Assembly (NCBI RefSeq): GCF_030151085.1
Contig: NZ_JASLER010000041.1
Location: forward strand, 1 to 34,647
Length of the DNA stretch: 34,647 bases
Reading direction: 5' to 3'
From: Bacteroides sp.
Lineage (GTDB): Bacteria; Bacteroidota; Bacteroidia; Bacteroidales; Bacteroidaceae
The position numbers and the translations under genes were made by a program. The notes beneath the pieces were generated by a model. That model was not told the origin of the DNA, made no database searches, and was given only the letters and a program-made list of their open reading frames with translations. How positions within the stretch are numbered: the first letter of the stretch is position 1; every line of letters starts with the position of its first letter. Of the stretch, positions 9,185 through 16,343 are shown piece after piece.

Positions 9185-10447
9185 TTAATCAATTACCTTA
9201 TATCCTTTCCATCCATAATAGGCACAGAAGACGAAACAAATCATCGGTATGCCGTATGCCATATAGTAGACTTGCTCATGGGCATGCATAAAGTAAGCCG
9301 TCAGTTGTGGAAGACAGGCATTACCCACGATGGCCATAACCAAGAAGGCAGCCCCGCTCTTTGTCTGCTCGCCCAGCCCTTTTAAAGCCAATGAGAATTG
9401 GGTGGGATACATGATAGACATAAAGAAAGAAATAGCCAGCATAGCATACAGCCCTACCATTCCCCCACACACCATAACAACTCCACACAACAGGATATTG
9501 AGCAAAGCATAAACAAGCAGCATATCCTGCGGACGGAATTTTACCATCAAGCCCGTACCTATCCAGCGTCCGGCAAGAAATGCAAGCATATACAAGCCGA
9601 AGAAAGTGGTTGCAGCATCTTCCGGCAATCCGGCATAGGTACAACAATACACCAGGAAAAGACTATTTATGGCAGTTTGTCCACCATTATAGAAGAACTG
9701 TGCAATCACACCCCAACGCACATGCGAACGCTTCAATACATCGAAATCAATCAGCTTTTCTTTCTTGCCCGAACCCGAAGAAGTATATGTTCCTTCATCG
9801 CCTATCGCAGGAAGTTTGGAGAATACAAAAACAACGGCAATCACAATCAGCAGTAATGCCAAGATCAGATAAGGCAGTTTCATAGCATCCGTCTCCAACT
9901 GTATATAGGCTTGCCAGCCTCCCGGATAATCAAGAGGAAGGGTATCGCGTGTATAATGCGTTCCGCTAAGAATGAGTTTGCTCAGGAACATGGCGGCAAT
10001 AAAAGCACCGAGTCCGTTAAAGGACTGTGCCAGATTCAGTCTTCGGGGAGCAGTGTCGGCAGCTCCTAAAGCAGTGACATACGGATTGGCAGCCGTTTCA
10101 AGGAAACACATGCCGGTAGCAATAATAAAGAAAATGCAGAGGTAAGCCCAATATTCTTTCAGCATGGCAGCCGGGAAGAAAAGTAACCCGCCGATAGCAG
10201 CCAATATCAGACCGAAGATAATACCGGCCTTATAGCTGTAGCGTTTCATAAACATGGCTATCGGAATAGGGAAAATAAAATAGGCAAGCCAATAGGCAGT
10301 CTCGGTAAAGGAGGCTTCAAACGTATTCAGTTCGCAAGTCTTCATCAGTTGCCTTATCATAGTAGGCAGCAAGTTGCTGCTGATTGCCCACAGAAAGAAA
10401 AGGCAAAAGACAAGTGCTAAAGGGATAGTATATTTATTTTGTTTCAT
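9185..10447 (-). CDS. FucP-family MFS sugar:H+ symporter, probable L-galactose/L-fucose permease
   Basis: A 420-residue, 12-helix major facilitator protein of the FucP/GluP/NagP family in the inner membrane. Landmarks are LFFLWAISSN (helix 1), MFMKRYSYKAGI, the family signature CFLETAANPYVTALG with Glu117 in the place of E. coli FucP Glu135, RLNLAQSFNGLGAF, and SIMYPTQFSLALKGLG. E. coli FucP carries L-fucose and also L-galactose, which fits the neighbouring genes. By hand alignment, the essential E. coli Asp46 corresponds to Pro28 here, so proton coupling or specificity may differ. The gene sits between the lactonase (20-bp gap) and the dehydrogenase (19-bp gap) in one operon. Confidence 0.9.
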   Translation of the reverse strand: MKQNKYTIPLALVFCLFFLWAISSNLLPTMIRQLMKTCELNTFEASFTETAYWLAYFIFPIPIAMFMKRYSYKAGIIFGLILAAIGGLLFFPAAMLKEYWAYLCIFFIIATGMCFLETAANPYVTALGAADTAPRRLNLAQSFNGLGAFIAAMFLSKLILSGTHYTRDTLPLDYPGGWQAYIQLETDAMKLPYLILALLLIVIAVVFVFSKLPAIGDEGTYTSSGSGKKEKLIDFDVLKRSHVRWGVIAQFFYNGGQTAINSLFLVYCCTYAGLPEDAATTFFGLYMLAFLAGRWIGTGLMVKFRPQDMLLVYALLNILLCGVVMVCGGMVGLYAMLAISFFMSIMYPTQFSLALKGLGEQTKSGAAFLVMAIVGNACLPQLTAYFMHAHEQVYYMAYGIPMICFVFCAYYGWKGYKVID

Positions 10448-10467
10448 GGTATTGATTTGTTCCTGAT

Positions 10468-11391
10468 TTATTCAGACATATTTTTAATATACGGCAGTAC
10501 CGGGAGGTCAGATAAACCATAGAAGTTCCGTGCATTTTCTCCCAGGAAAAGCTGCTTTTCATGCTCGGTAAGCTCCGAAGATTTCGTGACGAAGTCGTAA
10601 GACATCCTGTAAGTAATGGCGGTGATGGTACGGGGATAGTCCGAACCCCACATCAGCTTTTCCATTCCTACTAATTCAGCCGCCTCACGAATGGCTTTCA
10701 CTGCTCCTGTGAACGGGTAGAACTCTTCATTGAACAGCCAGGTAATTCCTCCCGATTCTATCCTCACATTGGGATGACGCGCCAGGCGGATTTGTTCTTT
10801 CCAATCAGGACGTGTTACCATTCCGAAGTGACCTATAGCTATTCTCAACCGGGGACACTCCTGAATAACCTCTTCCATTTCAGAAACTTGTGTTGCCCCG
10901 TCTGCTAGGTCAATAGAAAGCATTACACCCTGTTCTTCCATATAGTGAAACATTTGCATCATCTCTTCACTGTTCAGCATCACCCGTCCCTCTTTCAGTA
11001 ACAAGCGTTGAGCAGGTATCTTGATGGCTTTGAAGCCTCTTGCTATCAGTTCCTTTGCCTGAGCGAAGAATCCCGGTTTACGAAATTCGCACATGCCACA
11101 AACAAAGAAACGGTTGGGATAACGGGATACTACTTCCTCCAGATAGTCATTCTGAATACCATCAATGTACTCTTGCGTAATGACAGCAGCAGCCACTTGG
11201 GCATAATCCATATTCGAGAGAAAAACTTCCGCACTATTCACTCCATCCGTCATAAACGGAGGAACCATCTGGCGAACTTCACCCATAAACAATGAACGGC
11301 CTTGCTCCAAAGTACGAATAGGCAAACCGTCTACCTCCGTATCCTGGCGCAGCCACAAATGGGCATGTGCATCAATGATTGTGTAATCCAT
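10468..11391 (-). CDS. amidohydrolase-2 family sugar lactonase, probable L-galactono-lactonase
   Basis: A 307-residue cytoplasmic TIM-barrel protein of the amidohydrolase_2 (COG3618-like) family. Metal-site motifs are IDAHAHLW (His9, His11), AIGHFG (His188) and MWGSDYPR (Asp251). Family members include L-fuconolactonase, L-rhamnonolactonase and the L-galactono-1,5-lactonase of the Bacteroides L-galactose route. The gene lies directly after the sugar-1-dehydrogenase gene (13-bp gap), where a hydrolase for the lactone product is expected, giving L-galactonate. L-fuconolactone is a plausible alternative or additional substrate, since the two sugars differ only at C6. No signal peptide is present. 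Confidence 0.87.
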   Translation of the reverse strand: MDYTIIDAHAHLWLRQDTEVDGLPIRTLEQGRSLFMGEVRQMVPPFMTDGVNSAEVFLSNMDYAQVAAAVITQEYIDGIQNDYLEEVVSRYPNRFFVCGMCEFRKPGFFAQAKELIARGFKAIKIPAQRLLLKEGRVMLNSEEMMQMFHYMEEQGVMLSIDLADGATQVSEMEEVIQECPRLRIAIGHFGMVTRPDWKEQIRLARHPNVRIESGGITWLFNEEFYPFTGAVKAIREAAELVGMEKLMWGSDYPRTITAITYRMSYDFVTKSSELTEHEKQLFLGENARNFYGLSDLPVLPYIKNMSE

Positions 11392-11404
11392 AGGAGCAGT
11401 CTAT

Positions 11405-12337
11405 TTATGAATTTGCCCAGCTTACACGCTGTTGGTCTCCAATAATATCTTGTACTTCACGAACAAGCTCCCAGTCGATAGGCTCATCGATAAAAGCAAC
11501 ATTCTTCTTCACATTCTGCGGATTGGCCGTACTGAAGAGTGTAGTGGCAATTCTCGGATTGCTTACTGAGAACTGCATAGCCAGCTTCTCGATAGGATAG
11601 TTTTTAGCTTTGCAATGCTCCATTGCTTTGACGCACGCTTCTACCAATTCTTTGGGTGCCGGATGCCATGCCGGAACACCGCGTTCGGTCAACAAACCCA
11701 TTGAAAGCGGAGAGGCATTGATGATACCGATGCCTCTTTCTTCGAAATAATCCAAGAAATCAGATAGCTTGTCGTCACATAAACAGTAGTGGCAGAAGTT
11801 AAGGATAGATTCTACTGTGCCGTTTTCAGTATGGTCAATCACCCATTTCAAATTTTCAAGTTGTAAGTCGGTTATACCTACATGCCCTACTACACCTTTT
11901 TTTCGGAGTTCAACCAAAGCCGGTAGTGTTTCGCTAACCACCTGGTTTAAATCGGCAAATTCAATGTCATGCACATTAATCAAGTCGATAAAATCAATGT
12001 GCAAGCGCTCCATACTTTCGTATACACTCTCTGTTACACGCCTTGTGGAATAATCCCAGGTATTTACACCGTTCTCACCATAGCGTCCTACTTTAGTAGA
12101 AAGATAATAACGGTCGCGAGGGATATCTTTCAGTGCTTTTCCCAATACAGCCTCAGCTTTATAGTGCCCGTAATAAGGGGAAACATCTATAAAATTCATT
12201 CCTGCTTCGATAGCTGCAAAAACAGCTTCAATGCCTTCTTTCTCTTTGATATCATGGAAAACTCCCCCCAACGAAGAAGCTCCGAAACTAAGGGAAGATA
12301 CCTTCATCCCTGTTTTGCCGATTTCATGGTACTGCAT
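11405..12337 (-). CDS. aldo/keto reductase, probable NAD(P)-dependent L-galactose 1-dehydrogenase
   Basis: A 310-residue AKR barrel. The catalytic tetrad can be read as Asp51 and Tyr56 (FIDVSPYYG), Lys82 (STKVGRYG) and His123 (NVHDIEF). The sequence strongly recalls plant L-galactose dehydrogenase of the ascorbate pathway: SSLSFGASSLGGVF at the N-terminus, the SPYYG and HDIEF motifs, VSETLPAL, and ASPLSMGLLTERGVPAWHPA. It should oxidise L-galactose at C1 to the lactone. It is the first gene of the minus-strand operon, with a consensus -7 box at 12370-12377 and a divergent LacI-type regulator. L-fucose dehydrogenase activity is the main alternative, but there is no L-fuconate dehydratase or aldolase nearby, which argues for the L-galactose route. 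Confidence 0.88.
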   Translation of the reverse strand: MQYHEIGKTGMKVSSLSFGASSLGGVFHDIKEKEGIEAVFAAIEAGMNFIDVSPYYGHYKAEAVLGKALKDIPRDRYYLSTKVGRYGENGVNTWDYSTRRVTESVYESMERLHIDFIDLINVHDIEFADLNQVVSETLPALVELRKKGVVGHVGITDLQLENLKWVIDHTENGTVESILNFCHYCLCDDKLSDFLDYFEERGIGIINASPLSMGLLTERGVPAWHPAPKELVEACVKAMEHCKAKNYPIEKLAMQFSVSNPRIATTLFSTANPQNVKKNVAFIDEPIDWELVREVQDIIGDQQRVSWANS

Positions 12338-12369
12338 ATTTCTCAGATTTTAATTTGTTTTGCTTGTGA

Positions 12370-12377
12370 CAAAAGTA
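12370..12377 (-). promoter_or_regulatory. -7 promoter element of the L-galactose operon
   Basis: On the minus strand this reads TACTTTTG, an exact match to the Bacteroides -7 consensus TAnnTTTG, 32 bp upstream of the aldo/keto reductase ATG. No good -33 TTTG is seen at a spacing of 19-21 bp, which would fit a promoter that depends on an activator. Confidence 0.6.
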
Positions 12378-12421
12378 GGAAGGAAACGAATCCGATAGAG
12401 CTGACACCTTGCAAAAAACAA

Positions 12422-12437
12422 ACGTAACGGTTTACGT
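12422..12437. promoter_or_regulatory. candidate LacI-family operator
   Basis: ACGTAA-CGGT-TTACGT is a 16-bp inverted repeat with 6-bp arms in the 177-bp gap between the divergent operon and its LacI-type regulator. It lies about 45 bp upstream of the operon's -7 box and about 43 bp upstream of the regulator's weak -7 box, a suitable place for control of one or both genes. Confidence 0.5.
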
Positions 12438-12479
12438 AAAAAAACTAATCTTATATACTGCATTTAGGATTGAATTTTG

Positions 12480-12487
12480 TTCCTTTG
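12480..12487 (+). promoter_or_regulatory. weak -7 element of the LacI-type regulator gene
   Basis: TTCCTTTG matches TAnnTTTG at all but one fixed position. It lies only 4 bp before the upstream in-frame ATG at 12491 but 28 bp before the ATG at 12515, so it favours 12515 as the translation start. No clear -33 element is seen. Confidence 0.35.
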
Positions 12488-12514
12488 TAAATGAATCTAA
12501 AACAAGACTATTTC

Positions 12515-13534
12515 ATGAAAAGCCAGAAACATACTTCACTCAAAGATATTGCCCGGGAACTGGGTGTATCCATCCCTACCGTTTCGAGGGCACTGAAAGA
12601 TAGTCCTGAAATCAGTCGTGAACTTTGCGCCAAAGCCAAGGAACTGGCCAAAGAGATGAACTACCGCCCCAACCCCTTTGCACTAAGTCTGCGAAAGAAT
12701 GCACCACGCATCATTGGGGTGGTTGTACCGGATATTGTAACTCACTTCTTCTCGTCCATTTTGAATGGAATAGAGAATATGGCAATCCGCAATGGATACT
12801 TTGTGATCATCACAACCTCGCATGAATCTTACGAAAATGAAAAGAGAAACATAGAGAATCTAGTCAATATGCGGGTAGAAGGGATTATAGCCTGTTTGTC
12901 TCAAGAAACCACAGATTATTCCCATCTCACCGCTCTGAAAGATATTAACATGCCACTTATTTTGTTCGATCGTGTCTGTCTGACCGACCAGTTTTCTTCG
13001 GTAGTGGCAGATGGCGAACATTCAGCACAAATAGCCACTCAACATCTCTTGGATAACGGTAGCAAACGGATTGCCTTTATCGGTGGAGCCAACCATCTGG
13101 ATATTGTGAAGAAGCGGAAACACGGTTATCTGGAAGCACTGCGCAGCAATCACATTCCTATCGAAAAAGAATTAGTAGTGTGCAGAAAGATAGATTATGA
13201 AGAAGGGAAAATCGCTACAGAAACCTTATTGTCTCTTCCCAACCCACCCGATGCCATCCTTGCCATGAACGATACATTGGCTTTTGCAGCTATTGAAGTT
13301 ATCAAAAGCCACGATCTGCATATACCGGATGATATAGCCATCATAGGATATACCGATGAGCAGCATGCCAATTATATTGAACCTAAACTATCGGCCATAT
13401 CCCACCAAACCTATAAAATGGGAGAAACAGCCTGTCAACTTTTGATAGAGCAAACTAAAGGGAACAAGACTATCAAGCAAGTGATAGTTCCTACACAACT
13501 GCAAGTAAGGGAGAGTTCGATAAGGAAGCGCTGA
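12515..13534 (+). CDS. LacI/GalR-family transcriptional regulator
   Basis: A 339-residue cytoplasmic regulator. The N-terminal helix-turn-helix and hinge are textbook: SLKDIARELGVSIPTVSRAL, then MNYRPNPFALSLRK (about residues 8-62). A periplasmic-binding-protein-like sugar domain follows (IIGVVVPDIVTHFFSSILNG, IAFIGGANHLDIVKKRKHGY, DDIAIIGYTDEQHANYIEP). The start at 12515 (MKSQKHTSLKDIA) is preferred over 12491 because the helix-turn-helix then begins at the usual distance. It is divergent from the L-galactose operon and therefore its most likely regulator, with L-galactose or an oxidised intermediate as a possible ligand. A palindrome in the shared gap is the candidate binding site. Confidence 0.93.
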   Translation: MKSQKHTSLKDIARELGVSIPTVSRALKDSPEISRELCAKAKELAKEMNYRPNPFALSLRKNAPRIIGVVVPDIVTHFFSSILNGIENMAIRNGYFVIITTSHESYENEKRNIENLVNMRVEGIIACLSQETTDYSHLTALKDINMPLILFDRVCLTDQFSSVVADGEHSAQIATQHLLDNGSKRIAFIGGANHLDIVKKRKHGYLEALRSNHIPIEKELVVCRKIDYEEGKIATETLLSLPNPPDAILAMNDTLAFAAIEVIKSHDLHIPDDIAIIGYTDEQHANYIEPKLSAISHQTYKMGETACQLLIEQTKGNKTIKQVIVPTQLQVRESSIRKR

Positions 13535-13560
13535 ACTCCTATGTGCTTCTTTGATTTTTT

Positions 13561-13596
13561 GCCATCGCATTGGCAAAGCCTTGCCAATACAATGGC
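13561..13596. promoter_or_regulatory. nested 36-bp palindrome upstream of the membrane regulator
   Basis: The core ATTGGCAA-agcc-TTGCCAAT (13569-13588) is enclosed by a second pair, GCCAT (13561-13565) and ATGGC (13592-13596), with 3 bp between the two on each side. It begins 26 bp after the LacI-type gene and ends 28 bp before the -7 box of the next gene. There is no downstream T-run on the plus strand, so an operator is more likely than a terminator. Confidence 0.5.
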
Positions 13597-13624
13597 AGGA
13601 ACTGATGTATTAGAAGAAAAAGTG

Positions 13625-13632
13625 TATCTTTG
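13625..13632 (+). promoter_or_regulatory. -7 promoter element of the HTCS-like regulator
   Basis: TATCTTTG is an exact match to the Bacteroides -7 consensus, 25 bp upstream of the ATG at 13658. No -33 TTTG is seen at the normal spacing; the region above it holds the nested palindrome instead. Confidence 0.6.
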
Positions 13633-13657
13633 CCCTTGAAAACATAATCGTATTACT

Positions 13658-16255
13658 ATGAAAAGTTTTTTTTATACTATCATACCAATATACCGGCATC
13701 GTATAGAAAGTATAAAACGTCTATTTCTCCTTGTTATATTCTTAGTAGTGACTCTTTGTCACACTTATGGCAATGATTTCCAATTCATCACTATCAATAC
13801 CACACAAGGATTGAGCGACAATCAGATACGCTATATCTTCCAGTTGCCCGACGGCAGAATGACCTTTACCACCACTGGAAGCATTAACCTATACGACGGC
13901 GCACACTTCACCAATCTCCATCGTACGTCTGAAGACATTTATCCACTAAAGCAATACGACGGTTTCTACCACTTCTATCTCAGCTCCGATTCATTACTAT
14001 GGATCAAAGACTACCGCCGACTGATGTGCATTGACTTATGCAAGCAACAATATATCACCAACCTGAACTCCTATTTTCAAGAGAAAGGAATTGAGAAGCC
14101 TATAGATGATATGTTTGTAGATGCCGGAGGACGAATCTGGTTGATAACCGATGAGAGGCTGCTACAACAAGACCTCAAATTTAATCTTCAGCTGTCCCCC
14201 AATCAAGGAAAAGTACAAGATTTGGCAACAGATGCTGACTCTTTATACCTGTTCTTTAATACCGGAGAGGTAGTCTGTTATCATCTCAAAACAAAGAAAC
14301 AGCTCTATATTAAAGCAGCTTATCCTAAAGAAGAAAGGGGAGAATTCGGAAATACCTCGCTTGTAGTCCACGCTAAGAAGGGATTTTACCAATTGCGGAA
14401 TGGTTCCAAAGGAGGCTTCTTTCATTTCGACACACGACAACAAACGTGGACCAAAATCATGGAAAAGGATTACACACTGAACACTTTAATCATTTCTACC
14501 GATCATAAAGCATACATCAGCTGTGTCCGTGGCCTTTGGATTATGGACCTTGACAAAGGAACGCAGCAATATCTGCCTTCACTCAAAACGCAAAAAGGAA
14601 ATATTCCGGCTACAGAAATAAGTACTGTCTTTCAAGACCGGCAAGGAGCTTTGTGGTTAGGAACATTCAATCGGGGATTACTTTACTATCACCCTGCCAT
14701 GTACAAACTGATACATATAGACCGGAAAGCATTCCCGGTATCTGCCGAAGAGGATATAGCTGTTACTCATTTTGCGGAAGACAAGGAGGGCAACCTATAT
14801 ATCAAAGAACGTTCTGCCATCTACAAATTGGATATTCAAGAAAATGGAGTCCGAAGACTTTTACCGATCACTTCCCTCCCCCATTCCACTTCTTTTCAGA
14901 ACAAAACTTATACAACCCTCCGCAAAGATAGTCGGGGATGGACTTGGGTAGGAACACCAGATGGGCTGGAACTCTACAACGATGACACGCAGACCGAACC
15001 CCGACGTTTTTATCGTGAAGATGGTTTAACTAATAACTTTGTACAAGCTATTCTCGAAGACCGGCAACACAGAATATGGGTTACTACCAGTAACGGCATA
15101 TCCCAACTCAGCATTGACCCAAAGACTCTACAGATCACCATCACTAATTACAACCAACGCGATGGAGCCTTGGAAGGAGAATATATAGCAAACTCCGCTT
15201 TCGAATCGAGCAACGGAACACTTTACTTTGGAGGGGTCGATGGGTTTACAATCCTCACTTCAGACAACTCTTACAACACCCCCAGCCTACCTTACCAACC
15301 CATCTTTACCGCTTTTTATCTGCATGGCGAAAGAATCATCCCTGCTAAAGCCTATAATGAACAGATTATACTCCCCCAAGCTACCGCCTATACCCGTAAA
15401 ATTTCATTGGAATACAATCAGAACTTTATCACCTGTGAATTCTCCGCACTGAATTACTTCAACCCGGAACGCACTTACTACCGTTATCAACTGGAAGGAA
15501 TCGACTCGGACTGGCTTTCCACCACCAGTAACAAGGAGAGCAACGGCATCTTGCAAGTATCTTATACCAACCTGCCTCCGGGAAACTATACTCTTAAAGT
15601 AATGTCTTCGAACAATGCAACCCGATGGGCCGACCGGCAGATAACCAAAGTTAGCATCATTATTCATGCCCCTTGGTGGAAAACCAATATGGCATATACC
15701 GTTTATGTGATTCTTATATTGACCTTGATCTATGTTAGCATCCGCCTTTACATCAATCGGACCCAAAAAGAAGTAGAGCGACGACATAAAGAAGAGATTC
15801 TATTACTTCGCATCCGAAATTTGATAGAACAATGCAACCGTTATGAAACCGAACAAAAAGCATATCCGCAGGAGAAGCCTACTCTATCAACTATAAAAGA
15901 AGAAGAGCCTCAGCCTAATGAAGAAAACTCCTTCCTTACCCAAGCCATCGAACAGGTAGAAAAGAACTTGCATGTTCCCGGGTATTCGGTAGAGCAACTG
16001 AGCCGTGACCTCTGTATGGAGCGTACGGGGCTTTACCGCAAGTTGGTTGCTCTACTCGACCAGTCGCCCAGTCTGTTTATCCGCAACATCCGCCTGCAAC
16101 GAGCCGCACAATTGATTCTTGAAAACAACCTCAGCATCACCGAAATTGCCGAACTCACCGGTTTCAGCAGTACCAGTTATTTGAGTAAATGTTTTCAGGA
16201 GATGTATGGTTGCCGCCCCTCTGAATACGCTGCACAACAACAGAAATCAACCTGA
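13658..16255 (+). CDS. membrane-bound one-component regulator: HTCS-type periplasmic sensor fused to AraC DNA-binding domain
   Basis: An 865-residue protein. An N-terminal hydrophobic signal/anchor (about 22-40) is followed by Reg_prop propeller repeats (TTQGLSDNQIRYIFQLPDGR, DRQGALWLGTFNRGLLYY, DSRGWTWVGTPDGLELYN, DRQHRIWVTTSNGISQLS), a Y_Y_Y domain (YYRYQLEGIDSDW ... YTNLPPGNYTLKVMSSNN), and a membrane helix at about 679-700. A charged linker of only about 55 residues then leads to an AraC-type helix-turn-helix pair (about 757-860: YSVEQLSRDLCMERTGLYRK ... SITEIAELTGFSSTSYLSKC). Normal hybrid two-component systems of this type are about 1300-1400 residues. The HisKA, HATPase and receiver domains are absent, with no frameshift scar. 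The protein probably senses an oligosaccharide in the periplasm and activates target genes from the membrane, as SusR does in principle. GH31, directly downstream, is a likely target. Confidence 0.92.
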   Translation: MKSFFYTIIPIYRHRIESIKRLFLLVIFLVVTLCHTYGNDFQFITINTTQGLSDNQIRYIFQLPDGRMTFTTTGSINLYDGAHFTNLHRTSEDIYPLKQYDGFYHFYLSSDSLLWIKDYRRLMCIDLCKQQYITNLNSYFQEKGIEKPIDDMFVDAGGRIWLITDERLLQQDLKFNLQLSPNQGKVQDLATDADSLYLFFNTGEVVCYHLKTKKQLYIKAAYPKEERGEFGNTSLVVHAKKGFYQLRNGSKGGFFHFDTRQQTWTKIMEKDYTLNTLIISTDHKAYISCVRGLWIMDLDKGTQQYLPSLKTQKGNIPATEISTVFQDRQGALWLGTFNRGLLYYHPAMYKLIHIDRKAFPVSAEEDIAVTHFAEDKEGNLYIKERSAIYKLDIQENGVRRLLPITSLPHSTSFQNKTYTTLRKDSRGWTWVGTPDGLELYNDDTQTEPRRFYREDGLTNNFVQAILEDRQHRIWVTTSNGISQLSIDPKTLQITITNYNQRDGALEGEYIANSAFESSNGTLYFGGVDGFTILTSDNSYNTPSLPYQPIFTAFYLHGERIIPAKAYNEQIILPQATAYTRKISLEYNQNFITCEFSALNYFNPERTYYRYQLEGIDSDWLSTTSNKESNGILQVSYTNLPPGNYTLKVMSSNNATRWADRQITKVSIIIHAPWWKTNMAYTVYVILILTLIYVSIRLYINRTQKEVERRHKEEILLLRIRNLIEQCNRYETEQKAYPQEKPTLSTIKEEEPQPNEENSFLTQAIEQVEKNLHVPGYSVEQLSRDLCMERTGLYRKLVALLDQSPSLFIRNIRLQRAAQLILENNLSITEIAELTGFSSTSYLSKCFQEMYGCRPSEYAAQQQKST

Positions 16256-16304
16256 TTGTTGTTCGTTTCAACATAGTTGTTGCTGTTCTGATAGTCTCTG
16301 CACC

Positions 16305-16312
16305 TACCTTTG
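16305..16312 (+). promoter_or_regulatory. -7 promoter element of the GH31 gene
   Basis: TACCTTTG is an exact -7 consensus match, 31 bp before the ATG. The -33 region is poor, but two GTTGTT copies 18 bp apart (16258-16263 and 16276-16281) lie just above it, a spacing that would suit an AraC-type activator. Confidence 0.6.
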
Positions 16313-16343
16313 CAGGGTAAAAATGAAAACACATTAAAAGACC

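Noticed and set aside
9166..9192. Upstream in-frame ATG for the LgoD-like dehydrogenase
   Set aside because: It would overlap the permease stop and add nine residues not typical of the family; MKAVQ at 9165/9162 is the normal N-terminus.
10468..12337. Oxidative L-fucose pathway instead of L-galactose
   Set aside because: The lactonase and reductase would fit, but no L-fuconate dehydratase or keto-deoxy-fuconate enzyme is present, and the LgoD-like dehydrogenase completes the L-galactose route. Kept as a minor alternative in the gene entries.
13658..16255. Frameshifted or split hybrid two-component system
   Set aside because: One uninterrupted frame joins sensor and AraC domains, and no kinase or receiver motifs are seen in any frame around the junction.
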